DNA of 64,000 bases from an uncultured Atopobium sp. (GTDB lineage: Bacteria; Actinomycetota; Coriobacteriia; Coriobacteriales; Atopobiaceae), in the NCBI GenBank assembly GCA_938036925.1, contig CALHVU010000021.1, positions 78,868 to 142,867 on the forward strand, written 5' to 3'. The notes under the pieces were generated by a model. That model ran no database searches. It saw only the letters and a list, made by a program, of their open reading frames with translations, and was not told where the DNA came from. Both the position numbers and the translations under genes were made by a program. This document shows positions 51,609 through 61,331 of this stretch, in pieces (within the stretch, counting starts at the first letter, position 1; the number at the start of each line of letters is the position of its first letter).

Positions 51609-54600
51609 GTGTATCTAAAATCGCTGACACTTAAGGGTTTTAAGTCATTCGCTGATAAAACTCAGATGGTTTTTGACCCCGGTCTTACCGTTGTCGTTGG
51701 TCCTAACGGCTCGGGCAAGTCCAATGTCTCTGACGCAATTCTCTGGGTATTGGGCGAGCAGAGCGCAAAGATGCTCCGTGGCCAGGCTATGGAAGACGTC
51801 ATCTTCTCTGGCTCATCAGCAAGGGGAGCGGTGGGCGTTGCTGAGGTGACGCTGGTTCTGGATAACTCCGACCACACCATTCCTATTGATTTCTCTGAAA
51901 TTGGCATCACAAGGCGCATGTATCGCTCTGGAGAGTCTGAGTACCTGATTAACGGTGCTCCTTCAAGGCTCATGGACATTCAGGATATCTTGCATGATTC
52001 CGGCCTGGGCAAAGATACGCACTCCATCATTTCCCAGGGTAAGCTTGACTCTATTTTGTCTAGCCGCCCTGAGCAGCGTCGTGAGCTCATCGAAGAGGCT
52101 GCAGATATCTCTAAGCATCGTCGCCGCAAAGAGCGTGCGGAGCGTAAAATCTCTTCCATGGATGAGAATCTCACGCGAGCCAAAGTGGTTTCTCGCGAGA
52201 TTACCCGCCAGCTTAAACCGCTTGAGAGGCAGGTAGATAAGGCCTCTCGCGCAAAAGATCTGTCCTCCCAGCTCAAGGATTTGACCGTACAGCTTGCAGT
52301 GGATGACCTTCGTCAGCTGCAGTTTACGCACGGCAAGCTGGAGGCTCGCGCAAAAGAGGCTGAGGCTGCCATTGAGCTTGCGCAGTATCGTGCGGGCGAG
52401 AAAAATCGTGAGCTTGAAAAGCTCCAGTCACTTCTTGAACAAAAGGGTCTCTTTGTTGGAGACTTGGGTGAGCAGCGCCGTCGCATGCAAGAGATTCTTG
52501 GTCGTATGGGATCTGACATGCGTCTTTTGGAGGAGAAGGGCAAGAACATGGTTTCTCGCCTTTCTGATACGCGTATGCAGCTTTCTGTGATGGATAAGCA
52601 GAAGGTGGACGCCGCAAAAGAGAACGAGGAGCTTTCTGGTCAGCTGGCAACAATTCGTGCAAAGGTTGCGGATCTGACGGAGAGCGTGAACGCGCTCCAA
52701 GAGGCGGCTAACCAGGCAATTGCCGAGCGTCGTGCTCTTGATGTAAAGATTTCTGACTGCACTGCGTCTGAGCGAAGTGCGCGTAATACCGCTGATAAAG
52801 AAACGCTTGCGTATGTAAAGCTTGAAGAGCAGATTGCTCATGCGCAGGTAGAAGACCAGATGTTTGAGTCTAGGTTGACTCAGATTACGGAAGCACTTGA
52901 GATTGCTCATGCTGCCCTGGAAGATAGTGGCGCTAAAGAGGCAGAGCTCACCGCCGCTCTTGAGAAAGCTCGTCAGGAGTCCGAGGCGTTTGTCGCTGAG
53001 ATTTCTGAGCGCGCCTCTGCACTTGAGGCGGCTCGCGAGGCAGAGCGCACTGCTCGCCAGGAGCTCTCAAGCAGTGAAGCTACGCTTGAGGCACTTCGTG
53101 CGCTTGATGTGGAAGTCCAAAAGGGAAGTCCTCTGGCAGAAAAGCTTGTCTCTGATTCAGCAACCGCTTCTTTTGTTTCTGGCAGGCTTGCTGATTACCT
53201 TGAGGTTCAACCAGAGTTTGAAGCTCTTGTTGAGCAGCTTTTGGGAGAAGACCTTTCCGCACTTGTAGTTGATAAGCAGCAAAATATTCAGACGCTCTTT
53301 GAGCGCGTTCAGACGCTTTCTGAGGACGGCAAGGCTACGTTGGTTGCTCTTTCTGACGCAACTCCAGCTCTTGCTACGCCTGCACATACAACGCCTTTGC
53401 TTGAGCACGTATCTGCGCAGAAGGGTGCCGAAGTTCTTGTGCAGGCGCTTTTTGGTCACGTTTTTGTTGCTCAGAGTCTTGATGATGCCTACGCTGCTCG
53501 CAACGTTGAGCCTCGCGGGCTCTATGTGCTTCTTGATGGCACGTTGCTCTATCCAGATGGTCGCTTGGTCCTGGGGCACGCATCTCAGGCTGAGGACGGC
53601 TCTCTTGAGCGCAAGCGCCGTATTCGTGAGCTTGAGGGTGCTCTTCCTTCCTTCAAACGCCATCTGGAGGCTGCTCGCTCTGCAGTTACCAACTGCGAGA
53701 ATGAGCTAGCTTTAGTTCGCGAGAAAAGCGCGCAGTCCAAGGGTGAGGTTGCTCGCCTCAACGGTGAGCTTACCTCTATTGCTGCGGAGCGAGGCCGTCT
53801 TGAGGGACAGGTTGCGTCTTCTCAGGCTGAGTTGAAGCAGGTGAGCACTTCTCGAGAGCAGGCCAAAGAGCGCGCTCAAGAGGCTCGTGCGCACATTGAT
53901 GAGCACAAGCGTGCGGCTGAAGAGGCTAAGACTCGCATGGAGTCGCTAGCCTCGGAGCTCAAAGAGCTACAGGACCAGCATGAGGATGCCATTCGTGCTC
54001 AGGGTAGAGCCAACCGAGAGCTTTCGGATGCAAAAACGGACCTGACTGTTGCAAAAGAGCGTGCAACGAGTATGGCTTCTCGCCAGGCAGAGCTTGAGAG
54101 GCGTCTGTCTCAGCTGGATGAGCAGCTTGCTGCCGCTAAACAGGCAACGCACGCGCTTGAGGTAATCAGGTTGCGCGTGGATCCGCTGTACAGGCGCTAC
54201 GATGCTCTGCACCAGAAGGCGCTTGAGTGGGCGTCTAGGCTCAAGGATCGCGCGTCGTTGGCGGAGGCAGACTCCGAGACGCTGCGAGAGACCATCTCTG
54301 AGGCAAAAGACGCTGCTTCTGAAGCTGCGCTTGCGGTAGAAAAAGAGAAAGACGCCGCTAACCAGATTAGCGTTGAGATTGGCAAGCTTGAGGTTCAGGT
54401 TCAAAACGCCATTGAGGCCATTCTTGCTACGGGCGCCTCATTGGACGAGGCGTTGACACTTCCTGAGCCAGAAGATAGAGAGCAGGCAGAGCGTCTTGCT
54501 GCGTCGCTCAAGAGTCAGCTTGAGGCGCTGGGTCCTGTCAACGCCGTTGCTATGGATGAGTATGAGCGACTCAAAGAGCGTGCTGACTACATTAACGAGC

Positions 54601-55148
54601 AGGTAGCTGACTTAGAGGCTGCTCGAACTTCGCTGAAGAAAATCATCTCGGCGATTGACCGCAAGATGCGTAGTCGCTTCCTTGTTGTCTTTGACCGCGT
54701 CAACCAGAACTTCTCCGAGATCTTCTCGATGCTGTTCCCTGGTGGTCATGCTCATATTGAGCTTACCGATCCAGACCATCTCTCCGAGACAGGCATTGAG
54801 ATTGTGGCTCAGCCGCGCGGTAAGCGCATTACCAAGATGATGCTCATGTCAGGTGGCGAGAAGAGCCTCACCGCCCTGGCATTGCTCTTTGCTGTATACA
54901 GAACGCGTACTGTTCCGTTCTACGTTTTTGATGAGGTTGAGGCCGCGCTCGACGACGCCAACCTCTCCAAGTTGCTTGATGCCATTGAGCAGCTCAAAGA
55001 GACCACTCAGCTGATTGTCATTTCTCACCAGAGGCGTACCATGGAGCAGGCAGATGTTCTGTACGGTGTATCCATGCAGGCAGATGGTGTCAGCCACGTT
55101 GTCTCTCAGAGGCTTGATAAGACAACCGGAAAGGTAGTTGATATCTAA
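51609..55148 (+). CDS. smc: SMC chromosome-segregation ATPase
   Basis: 1179 residues. N-terminal ATPase half with Walker A GPNGSGKSNVSDAILWVLG (~32-50), a first coiled coil (~165-500), the hinge (~510-650, LEVQPEFEALVEQLLGEDL ... RGLYVLLDGTLLYPDG), a second coiled coil, and the C-terminal half with signature LMSGGEKSLTALALLFAVY and Walker B FYVFDEVEAALDDAN. It acts with ScpAB to organise and segregate the chromosome. GTG start at 51609; the stop overlaps the ftsY start by one base. Contains four copies of the octamer. Confidence 0.98.
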   Translation: MYLKSLTLKGFKSFADKTQMVFDPGLTVVVGPNGSGKSNVSDAILWVLGEQSAKMLRGQAMEDVIFSGSSARGAVGVAEVTLVLDNSDHTIPIDFSEIGITRRMYRSGESEYLINGAPSRLMDIQDILHDSGLGKDTHSIISQGKLDSILSSRPEQRRELIEEAADISKHRRRKERAERKISSMDENLTRAKVVSREITRQLKPLERQVDKASRAKDLSSQLKDLTVQLAVDDLRQLQFTHGKLEARAKEAEAAIELAQYRAGEKNRELEKLQSLLEQKGLFVGDLGEQRRRMQEILGRMGSDMRLLEEKGKNMVSRLSDTRMQLSVMDKQKVDAAKENEELSGQLATIRAKVADLTESVNALQEAANQAIAERRALDVKISDCTASERSARNTADKETLAYVKLEEQIAHAQVEDQMFESRLTQITEALEIAHAALEDSGAKEAELTAALEKARQESEAFVAEISERASALEAAREAERTARQELSSSEATLEALRALDVEVQKGSPLAEKLVSDSATASFVSGRLADYLEVQPEFEALVEQLLGEDLSALVVDKQQNIQTLFERVQTLSEDGKATLVALSDATPALATPAHTTPLLEHVSAQKGAEVLVQALFGHVFVAQSLDDAYAARNVEPRGLYVLLDGTLLYPDGRLVLGHASQAEDGSLERKRRIRELEGALPSFKRHLEAARSAVTNCENELALVREKSAQSKGEVARLNGELTSIAAERGRLEGQVASSQAELKQVSTSREQAKERAQEARAHIDEHKRAAEEAKTRMESLASELKELQDQHEDAIRAQGRANRELSDAKTDLTVAKERATSMASRQAELERRLSQLDEQLAAAKQATHALEVIRLRVDPLYRRYDALHQKALEWASRLKDRASLAEADSETLRETISEAKDAASEAALAVEKEKDAANQISVEIGKLEVQVQNAIEAILATGASLDEALTLPEPEDREQAERLAASLKSQLEALGPVNAVAMDEYERLKERADYINEQVADLEAARTSLKKIISAIDRKMRSRFLVVFDRVNQNFSEIFSMLFPGGHAHIELTDPDHLSETGIEIVAQPRGKRITKMMLMSGGEKSLTALALLFAVYRTRTVPFYVFDEVEAALDDANLSKLLDAIEQLKETTQLIVISHQRRTMEQADVLYGVSMQADGVSHVVSQRLDKTTGKVVDI

Positions 55149-56053
55149 TGGGCTTTATGGACAATCTTCGCCGCGGTCTTGAGCGTTCTCGTGAGACTTT
55201 AAGCGAAATCTTTTATATGGGTGGAGAGGTCACCGAAGATTTTTGGGATGACCTTGAGGACACGCTTGTTATGGGAGACATGGGCGCTGAGGTGGCCATG
55301 CGTGTCACCGATGACCTGCGTGAGCGTGCGGCGCGAGAAAACCTTATGCGCTCCGATCAGCTTCGCCGTGCCCTTGTAGAGCGCCTGACGGCAGAGTTTC
55401 CTGTTGCACAAAGAGATCCTTTTACGGATACGCCCTCTATTGTCTTGTTCGTAGGCATTAACGGTGCTGGTAAAACTACCACTGTTGGTAAGATTGCTGG
55501 TCGCGCACATGCTAATGGCGTAAAGACTTTGATTGGCGGTGCTGACACCTTCCGTGCGGCTGCAATTGAGCAGCTACAGGTATGGGGAGAGCGTTCTGGC
55601 ATTGAGGTAGTAACCAAAGAGCGTGGTGCTGACCCTGCAAGCGTTTGTTTTGAGGTTGTTGAGACTGCAGAAAAACAAGGCACTGAACTGGTGCTTATTG
55701 ATACTGCCGGACGTCTGCATACCTCATCGGATCTGATGCGTGAGCTTGCTAAGGTTGTCTCGGTTACCAGAAAGCGCGCAGGGGATATTCCCGTGAGTGT
55801 TGTCTTGGTTATTGATGCAACTACTGGCCAAAACGGCCTTAATCAGGCAAAAGAGTTCAATGACGCCCTGTCTTTGGACGGTCTTATTGTTACCAAGCTT
55901 GATGGCACTGCAAAGGGAGGAATTGCTCTGGCAATTTCAAACCAGCTTAACCTGCCTATTTATCGTATTGGTGTGGGCGAGTCAATTGATGATCTTCAGA
56001 CATTTGACGCTCGATCATTCTGTGAAGCACTTGTTGGTGAGGGAGTTCAGTAA
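55148..56053 (+). CDS. ftsY: FtsY, signal-recognition-particle receptor
   Basis: 301 residues. NG domain only: four-helix N domain (1-~95), then the G domain with GINGAGKTTTVGKIAGR (G1), GGADTFRAAAIEQLQVW, DTAGRLHTSSDLM (G3) and TKLDGTAKGG (G4). The acidic A domain found in E. coli is missing, as is usual in Gram-positives. It docks SRP-ribosome complexes at the membrane. Stop/start overlap (TAATG) with ffh, its GTPase partner. Confidence 0.97.
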   Translation: MGFMDNLRRGLERSRETLSEIFYMGGEVTEDFWDDLEDTLVMGDMGAEVAMRVTDDLRERAARENLMRSDQLRRALVERLTAEFPVAQRDPFTDTPSIVLFVGINGAGKTTTVGKIAGRAHANGVKTLIGGADTFRAAAIEQLQVWGERSGIEVVTKERGADPASVCFEVVETAEKQGTELVLIDTAGRLHTSSDLMRELAKVVSVTRKRAGDIPVSVVLVIDATTGQNGLNQAKEFNDALSLDGLIVTKLDGTAKGGIALAISNQLNLPIYRIGVGESIDDLQTFDARSFCEALVGEGVQ

Positions 56054-57432
56054 TGTTTAACAGCCTGCAAGATAGACTGCAAAATACATTTTCCGCTCTG
56101 CGCGGAAAGGGCCGTCTCACTGAGGACGATATCAATTCAGCAATGCGAGAAATTCGCATGGCTCTTCTCGAGGCTGACGTTAACTACAAGGTAGTTAAAG
56201 AGTTTGTTGGTCGCTGTAAAGAGCAGTGCATGACCGCTGACGTGCTAGAGTCTTTGTCTCCAGCTCAAAATGTTGTCCGCATTGTTCTGGATGAGCTCAC
56301 GACACTGCTTGGTTCAACTGAGTCCAAGCTTACGCTGGCGCAGAACCGCATTCCAAACGTCATTATGCTTGTTGGTCTTCAGGGCTCTGGTAAGACAACC
56401 GCAGCTGCAAAGCTTGCTTACCTGCTTAAGTCCCAGGGAAAGAATCCTTTGCTTGCTGCCTGCGACGTTCACCGTCCTGCAGCAGCAGATCAGCTTGAAA
56501 CACTTGGTTCAGAGATTGGCGTGCCAGTCTATCGTGGAGATGGCAAAGACGCCGTTGCTATTGCGTCTCAGGCTATTCAGGAGGCCGTTGATCACCTCAA
56601 TGACCTGGTAATTGTCGATACTGCTGGCCGTCTTCAAATTGACGAAGAAATGATGGAAGAGGCCGTTGCTATCAAGCGCGCCGTCAAGCCAGATCAGATT
56701 CTTATGGTTGTTGACGCCATGACCGGCCAGGATATTGTCAATGTTGTTAGCACCTTCGCCGAGCGCGTAGACTTTGACGGCGTTATCATGTCCAAGCTTG
56801 ATGGCGATGCTCGTGGTGGTGGCGCACTTTCCGTACGTGAGGTTACCGGCAAGCCTATCAAGTTTGTTTCTATGGGCGAGAAACCCGATTCACTTGAGGT
56901 TTTCCACCCAGATCGTATGGCTAAGCGCATTCTTGGTATGGGCGACGTTATCTCTATTGTCGAGAAGGCCCAGCAGGCAGCAGACGAGAAGCAGGTTGAA
57001 GATGCTGAGCGTATGTTGCGTGAAGGCTTTACTATGGATGATCTGCTTAATCAGATGAACCAGATCCGCAAGATGGGTGGTCTTGCAAAGCTTATTGGTG
57101 CTCTACCTGGTGGTGACCGCATGATGGCCCAGCAGGGTGGTGTGGATGATAGCTCTATGGGAAAGATTGAAGCCATCATTCATTCCATGACTAAAGAAGA
57201 GCGTGCACGTCCAAAGATTATTAATGGTCAGCGTCGTCGTCGCATTTCTATGGGATCTGGTCGTAGCGTTCAGGAAGTTAATCAGCTTATTCGCCAGTGG
57301 GGAGAGATGAATAAGATGATGGGCAAGATGAAGGCTATGACTCAGGGTGGTAATGCAAAGAAGGGTCGCCGTGCCATGGAGTCCATGATGAAGAATATGG
57401 GCTTTGGTGGAGGTCAAATGCCACGTTTCTAG
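56053..57432 (+). CDS. ffh: Ffh, signal recognition particle protein
   Basis: 459 residues. N domain, G domain with GLQGSGKTTAAAKLAYLL, CDVHRPAAADQL, DTAGRLQIDEEM and SKLDGDARGGGAL, then the Met-rich M domain (~330-459: MMAQQGGVDD, INGQRRRRISMGSGRSVQEVNQLI, MMGKMKAMTQGG) that binds 4.5S RNA and signal sequences. It ends with the typical GFGGGQMPRF. No SRP RNA gene and no clear terminator were recognised in the following 100 nt. Confidence 0.98.
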   Translation: MFNSLQDRLQNTFSALRGKGRLTEDDINSAMREIRMALLEADVNYKVVKEFVGRCKEQCMTADVLESLSPAQNVVRIVLDELTTLLGSTESKLTLAQNRIPNVIMLVGLQGSGKTTAAAKLAYLLKSQGKNPLLAACDVHRPAAADQLETLGSEIGVPVYRGDGKDAVAIASQAIQEAVDHLNDLVIVDTAGRLQIDEEMMEEAVAIKRAVKPDQILMVVDAMTGQDIVNVVSTFAERVDFDGVIMSKLDGDARGGGALSVREVTGKPIKFVSMGEKPDSLEVFHPDRMAKRILGMGDVISIVEKAQQAADEKQVEDAERMLREGFTMDDLLNQMNQIRKMGGLAKLIGALPGGDRMMAQQGGVDDSSMGKIEAIIHSMTKEERARPKIINGQRRRRISMGSGRSVQEVNQLIRQWGEMNKMMGKMKAMTQGGNAKKGRRAMESMMKNMGFGGGQMPRF

Positions 57433-57539
57433 GCGTTGCTAGTAAATAAATTTATATAAGAATTGCTCATATCGAGTAATATCCCTACTGCATTTTGTTA
57501 AACATGGTAAACTCTCTCAAAAAGCAGTGGGGAGTATTT

Positions 57540-57920
57540 ATGTCAGTTAAACGCGTTGCCTTTATGGCACTAGGTTGTATAAGCTTGGCACTTGCTGTGC
57601 TTGGTGTAGTGCTTCCCATTTTGCCAACTGTTCCATTTTTGGCACTTGCTGCATTTTGCTTTGCAAAATCATCCGACCGACTCAATAATTGGCTTATTAA
57701 TACAAAGTTTTACCAAAATAATCTTGCTGATTTTAAAACTGGAAAAGGGATGACTGTTAAGACTAAAACACGCATCCTTGTTACAGTAACCTTGGTCATG
57801 GCTGTAGGTCTGATTGCCATGCTTATGAAAGGCGTTATTGCTGGCAGTATTGTCCTTGTTATTGTTTGGTTAGGACACATTTACTATTTTGGTTTTAAAG
57901 TCAAAACTATTGAAGAGTAA
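57540..57920 (+). CDS. YbaN/DUF454 inner-membrane protein
   Basis: 126 residues with three or four membrane helices. The motif LGVVLPILPTVPFLALAAFCFAKSSDRLNNWLI is the DUF454 hallmark (PxLPTTPF, then CF.RSS...WL). Function unknown. ATG 57540 has GGGGAG 7 nt upstream; the longer frame from 57495 lacks an RBS. It opens a noticeably more AT-rich stretch. Confidence 0.9.
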   Translation: MSVKRVAFMALGCISLALAVLGVVLPILPTVPFLALAAFCFAKSSDRLNNWLINTKFYQNNLADFKTGKGMTVKTKTRILVTVTLVMAVGLIAMLMKGVIAGSIVLVIVWLGHIYYFGFKVKTIEE

Positions 57921-57980
57921 ACAATTGTTACAATAGCTTCTAGTTAGTTTCATTATTACTAGGTAATGATGAGGTGACAG

Positions 57981-58646
57981 ATGATGCAGCGTAGGAAAAG
58001 AGTTATTGTAGGCATAATATTGTTGTCAGCTGGGCTGATAATAGGCCTAATAGTGTTCTATAAACCAAAAAATGTATCATCACTTCAGATAACAAATTTA
58101 AAGAAATCGGCCGCACAATGTGTTGCTAGTCAACTCAACACATTTAATGATTACAGTGAAGAACTGGGGCCAGAGTATAACTATTTGAAGATAGATAGCA
58201 TCGAAGATCTTGAGATATCAGGTCCTATTTTATGTGCTACAAAAATGGAAAATGGAGATATTGCAACAACAGGACTCTTGTGGGTCATTAGTAGGAATAA
58301 CAAGTTGGTAGCAGTTGTTGATCAGGATATATATGCATTATCTATACTTTCAAATTTTGGATTTTCTATCAATCAAAGCATGTATCAAATGAACATTCCT
58401 TTACTTGAAGAAATGCATACACGAGAATTACCCGTCATAAAGTGGAGTGTTCAAAATGCAAGTGGTGGAGAAATGTACCTATCAGACGGGTTGTTAGGTT
58501 CACATGCATATAACAATATTACTAATATTGGTATTAGGCAAAGTGATTCTGATTTTCCTTCTGCCAGTTCATTGATCACTTCTCGCTTAGGTTCAGAGTA
58601 TCTTGATTTTATGGCAAACAAAGAGCGTGTTGTAGATCTTTTATAG
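57981..58646 (+). CDS. Membrane-anchored protein of unknown family, paralogue A
   Basis: 221 residues: one N-terminal membrane helix (RRKRVIVGIILLSAGLIIGL) with a basic start, then an extracytoplasmic domain. Blocks shared with the next gene are ISGPIL, GLLWVISRNNKLVAVVDQDIYALSI, a Gly-rich GGEMYLSDGLL, and an identical 30-residue C-terminal tail (FPSASSLITSRLGSEYLDF...). No lipobox or sorting motif. I do not recognise the family. GAGGTG lies 6 nt before ATG. AT-rich codon usage suggests later acquisition than the ffh cluster. Confidence 0.8.
   Translation: MMQRRKRVIVGIILLSAGLIIGLIVFYKPKNVSSLQITNLKKSAAQCVASQLNTFNDYSEELGPEYNYLKIDSIEDLEISGPILCATKMENGDIATTGLLWVISRNNKLVAVVDQDIYALSILSNFGFSINQSMYQMNIPLLEEMHTRELPVIKWSVQNASGGEMYLSDGLLGSHAYNNITNIGIRQSDSDFPSASSLITSRLGSEYLDFMANKERVVDLL
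58554..58643 (+). repeat. Conserved 3' tail, copy A
   Basis: 90 nt that match 59264-59353 at 84 positions; all six differences are synonymous, so 30 residues are identical while the rest of the two proteins has diverged widely. Confidence 0.92.
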
Positions 58647-58702
58647 GATTTTCCTAAGAGCACGTTTTCGGTTTACATTCAATACAAGTGAGGCGATAAG
58701 AC

Positions 58703-59356
58703 ATGTCCCATGGTAAGAAAAAATTGTATATAACTATCAGCGCAGTGATTGTGGCATGTGTATTCATATGTAGTTGGTTTAGACCCGAAGCGGTTAAAGA
58801 GCGAAATCTTGATTTTTTAAAACATGAAGCTGTGGAATTTATACGGGAGCAATCAGCTGATAATATTTTCTCATATGAGAAGTTTGAGTCTGGAGAATAT
58901 AGGACTTATACCTGCAATATAAACGACGTGTATATATCTGGTCCAATTTTATCAATTGTAGAGAAAAACAATGAATTATTAGACGGTGGTATTTTGTGGG
59001 TTGTAAGTGTTAATGGAGAAATCATTGGAACAATCGGGCAAGATGCCGCTTTATATTCAATTTCTCTCTCATCACAAGATTTTGATCAATATATTCTTTA
59101 TGGGACTGCTTATATTCTACAAGCTATGAGCAGTCGCAAATTACCTGCCGTCTCCTACTATGAATACAATACAGAAGGTGGGGGAACCTTTCTGTCTGAT
59201 AATATACTTGCGACATTTAATTACGTCACAGGAGAATATGGTTTTGCTAAAGCAGCCAGCAAATTTCCTTCTGCCAGTTCATTGATTACTTCTCGCTTAG
59301 GTTCAGAGTATCTTGATTTTATGGCAAATAAAGAGCGTGTAGTGGATCTTCTGTAA
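58703..59356 (+). CDS. Membrane-anchored protein of unknown family, paralogue B
   Basis: 217 residues, same layout as its upstream neighbour: N-terminal membrane helix (LYITISAVIVACVFICSW), YISGPIL, GGILWVVSVNGEIIGTIGQDAALYSI, GGTFLSDNILA, and the identical 30-residue tail. The two genes are tandem, 56 nt apart, and diverged except at the tail. The role is unknown. GAGGCG lies ~8 nt before ATG; a strong terminator follows. Confidence 0.8.
   Translation: MSHGKKKLYITISAVIVACVFICSWFRPEAVKERNLDFLKHEAVEFIREQSADNIFSYEKFESGEYRTYTCNINDVYISGPILSIVEKNNELLDGGILWVVSVNGEIIGTIGQDAALYSISLSSQDFDQYILYGTAYILQAMSSRKLPAVSYYEYNTEGGGTFLSDNILATFNYVTGEYGFAKAASKFPSASSLITSRLGSEYLDFMANKERVVDLL
59264..59353 (+). repeat. 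Conserved 3' tail, copy B
   Basis: Partner of 58554-58643; see that entry. The identity stops sharply at the 5' side (residue before FPSAS). Confidence 0.92.
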
Positions 59357-59366
59357 GACATAAAAA

Positions 59367-59401
59367 ATGCACACTTCAGAAAACAATTCTGAAGTGTGCA
59401 T
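59367..59401. terminator. Bidirectional terminator
   Basis: Perfect 15-bp stem ATGCACACTTCAGAA / TTCTGAAGTGTGCAT with a 5-nt loop, A-rich on the left and T-rich on the right, between convergent genes. Confidence 0.95.
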
Positions 59402-59423
59402 AATTTAATTTTCTAAGAAAAAC

Positions 59424-61103
59424 CTAGTAGTGGATGATAATTGGATCTCCATCTTTGGCGATATCAAAGAGTTTTTGAGCGTTTTCATAGCTTAGGTTGA
59501 TGCAGCCATGACTACCGCCTGTTCTGTAGATGTTTCCGCCAAACGCACTTCTCCATGGAGCGTTGTGGAAGCCAACTTCTTGACCCTTTACGCCAAGCCA
59601 GAAGTCAACGTGTGCATCCCAACCTGGTTTGCCATTCTCGTCATTTGGACCAAGAAGACGAGCGTTTCTGATATGACTGGTAATATACCAGACTCCTTCT
59701 GGAGTGTTGTGATGTCCGTCTGGGATACCAGTTACTACGTCAGCTTCCCAAAGAATGGTTCCATCATCACCATAAAGAACAGCATGCTGAGTGGTAAGGT
59801 CAACGTCAATATAACGACCGCCCCAGTCCTGCTCGCCCTGTTTAGTAAACTTATCGGCCGACTGTTTTGTAGGCAGTTCAATCTTTGTTGCCTGACCAGC
59901 GGACAGACCGTCAGAGATAGCTTTTACAGCAGCGTCATTATCAATAACCCAACCGTATGCACCAGCGGCCTTTGTAGTGAATTCTTTTCCATCCCAGCGC
60001 TTATACGTTCTTGAAGTTCCACGAGTATCTACTGCAGGAGCAAGTGTCTCGTTGACCCATTTGGTAATGGCGTCTGTATCAAATGAAATAGAGAGATTCT
60101 CATCAAACTTAATCCAGCTAGCAATGGTGTCTTGATCAAGCTGATATGCAACAGAGTCGCCCAACATCAAATCAACCGCAGAGGCAACGTAGGAATTAGC
60201 TGTCTTCAAGGCAGCATCAAGGTCTTCTGCGCTCATAAGGCTTTCTGGGCCAAGCTGAACGGTAGTGTTCAGATTATCAAAAGCGGTTTGCAAGTCTTTA
60301 TGGACGCCTTCAAGAGAAAGTCTTGTAGCAATAGCATCGTCAGCAAAAATAAACTTTTTAGCCGAGCTATCATAGGTAATTCCATTGTTCTCTAGAGTGT
60401 GAGCAGATTCTTTTGCCTGCTCAATTCTTTGATTAAAGAGAGCATCTACCTTGCTTGTATCGTATGAAGCGGTTGCATGTGGACTCAGGGATCTGCTGCG
60501 AGTAAGTTCCAGTGGCCACATCCAAGGGTTCTGCTGGCTAATAGCATCGCGAGCATATCCTGCTGCGTCGTACGTCAAATCAATATCAGAGGCCTTGATG
60601 GTTAAATCAACGCCGTTTCCAGAGACTTGTACGGAGTAATTTGAGGCCTCGTTTGCTCTAGAAGCCTGCAAATCTGAAGCTGGTTTTAAGGAGTAGTCCT
60701 TACCATAAATGCTGGTCTGAGGCATAAAGAAGAAATTAAAGAAGATTGCTCCACCCACATACACAAGGGCGAGAACACCAACGAGTACAACAGGTATCTT
60801 CCACCACTGATGTTTCTTGTGAACAACGGGAGCCTCTTCTTTTTCTCCAAGCTCTGCGCTATCAAGGGGAGCAATGACAGTTAGATCATCTGCTTGCTCT
60901 TCTGGGGACTCTGTAGCTTGTGAAGGCTCATTGAGCTGATTGGCTTTTATCTGCTCTTCATTAAGAGCAACGTACATATCAGTATCGCCAAGACTTGGAA
61001 CTGAATCTTTAAGGGAGGGTGTCTTCTCTGTAGCTTCCTCTGTGGAAAGAGGCTGTAGGTTAGCGGTGTGAGAAGCAGAGCTTTTTGCAAAGTGCTTAGC
61101 CAA
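59424..61103 (-). CDS. Membrane-anchored L,D-transpeptidase with PG_binding_4-type domain
   Basis: 559 residues. A ~105-residue acidic, Ser/Thr/Glu-rich cytoplasmic N-terminus, one membrane helix (VVLVGVLALVYVGGAIFFNFFF), then a long exported region with PG_binding_4-like helices (~180-430). The C-terminal YkuD domain has DGHHNTPEGVWYI, HNAPWRSAFGG and the catalytic GGSHGCINLSYENA (Cys ~534). It forms 3-3 peptidoglycan cross-links. Start TTG 61103 is chosen because AAGGAG lies 6 nt upstream and no better start exists; the frame remains open to an ATG at 61139 without RBS. Confidence 0.9.
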   Translation of the reverse strand: MAKHFAKSSASHTANLQPLSTEEATEKTPSLKDSVPSLGDTDMYVALNEEQIKANQLNEPSQATESPEEQADDLTVIAPLDSAELGEKEEAPVVHKKHQWWKIPVVLVGVLALVYVGGAIFFNFFFMPQTSIYGKDYSLKPASDLQASRANEASNYSVQVSGNGVDLTIKASDIDLTYDAAGYARDAISQQNPWMWPLELTRSRSLSPHATASYDTSKVDALFNQRIEQAKESAHTLENNGITYDSSAKKFIFADDAIATRLSLEGVHKDLQTAFDNLNTTVQLGPESLMSAEDLDAALKTANSYVASAVDLMLGDSVAYQLDQDTIASWIKFDENLSISFDTDAITKWVNETLAPAVDTRGTSRTYKRWDGKEFTTKAAGAYGWVIDNDAAVKAISDGLSAGQATKIELPTKQSADKFTKQGEQDWGGRYIDVDLTTQHAVLYGDDGTILWEADVVTGIPDGHHNTPEGVWYITSHIRNARLLGPNDENGKPGWDAHVDFWLGVKGQEVGFHNAPWRSAFGGNIYRTGGSHGCINLSYENAQKLFDIAKDGDPIIIHY

Positions 61104-61331
61104 GGAGCACTCCTTATAAAATACGAAGTTACACAGCAAGAATCAGTGTGTTTTGACAAACAAGCTTTCTGTAATTGAGTCAAAGACACATCTACTTAGT
61201 GTAGTGCATATTCGCCACATATTTTATGGAACTTACGAGGAATTATTTTCCACAGGAGAAGAACAAAACTGGAGTAATATATACGACATTTAGAAATAAT
61301 TATTTACCAATTGCAAGGGGAGCAATAGCGT

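Noticed and set aside
61104..61331. Promoter pair for the divergent L,D-transpeptidase and surface-protein genes
   Set aside because: AT-rich with a possible -10 (TAATAT, 61275) but no -35 at a usable distance; not supported well enough to list.
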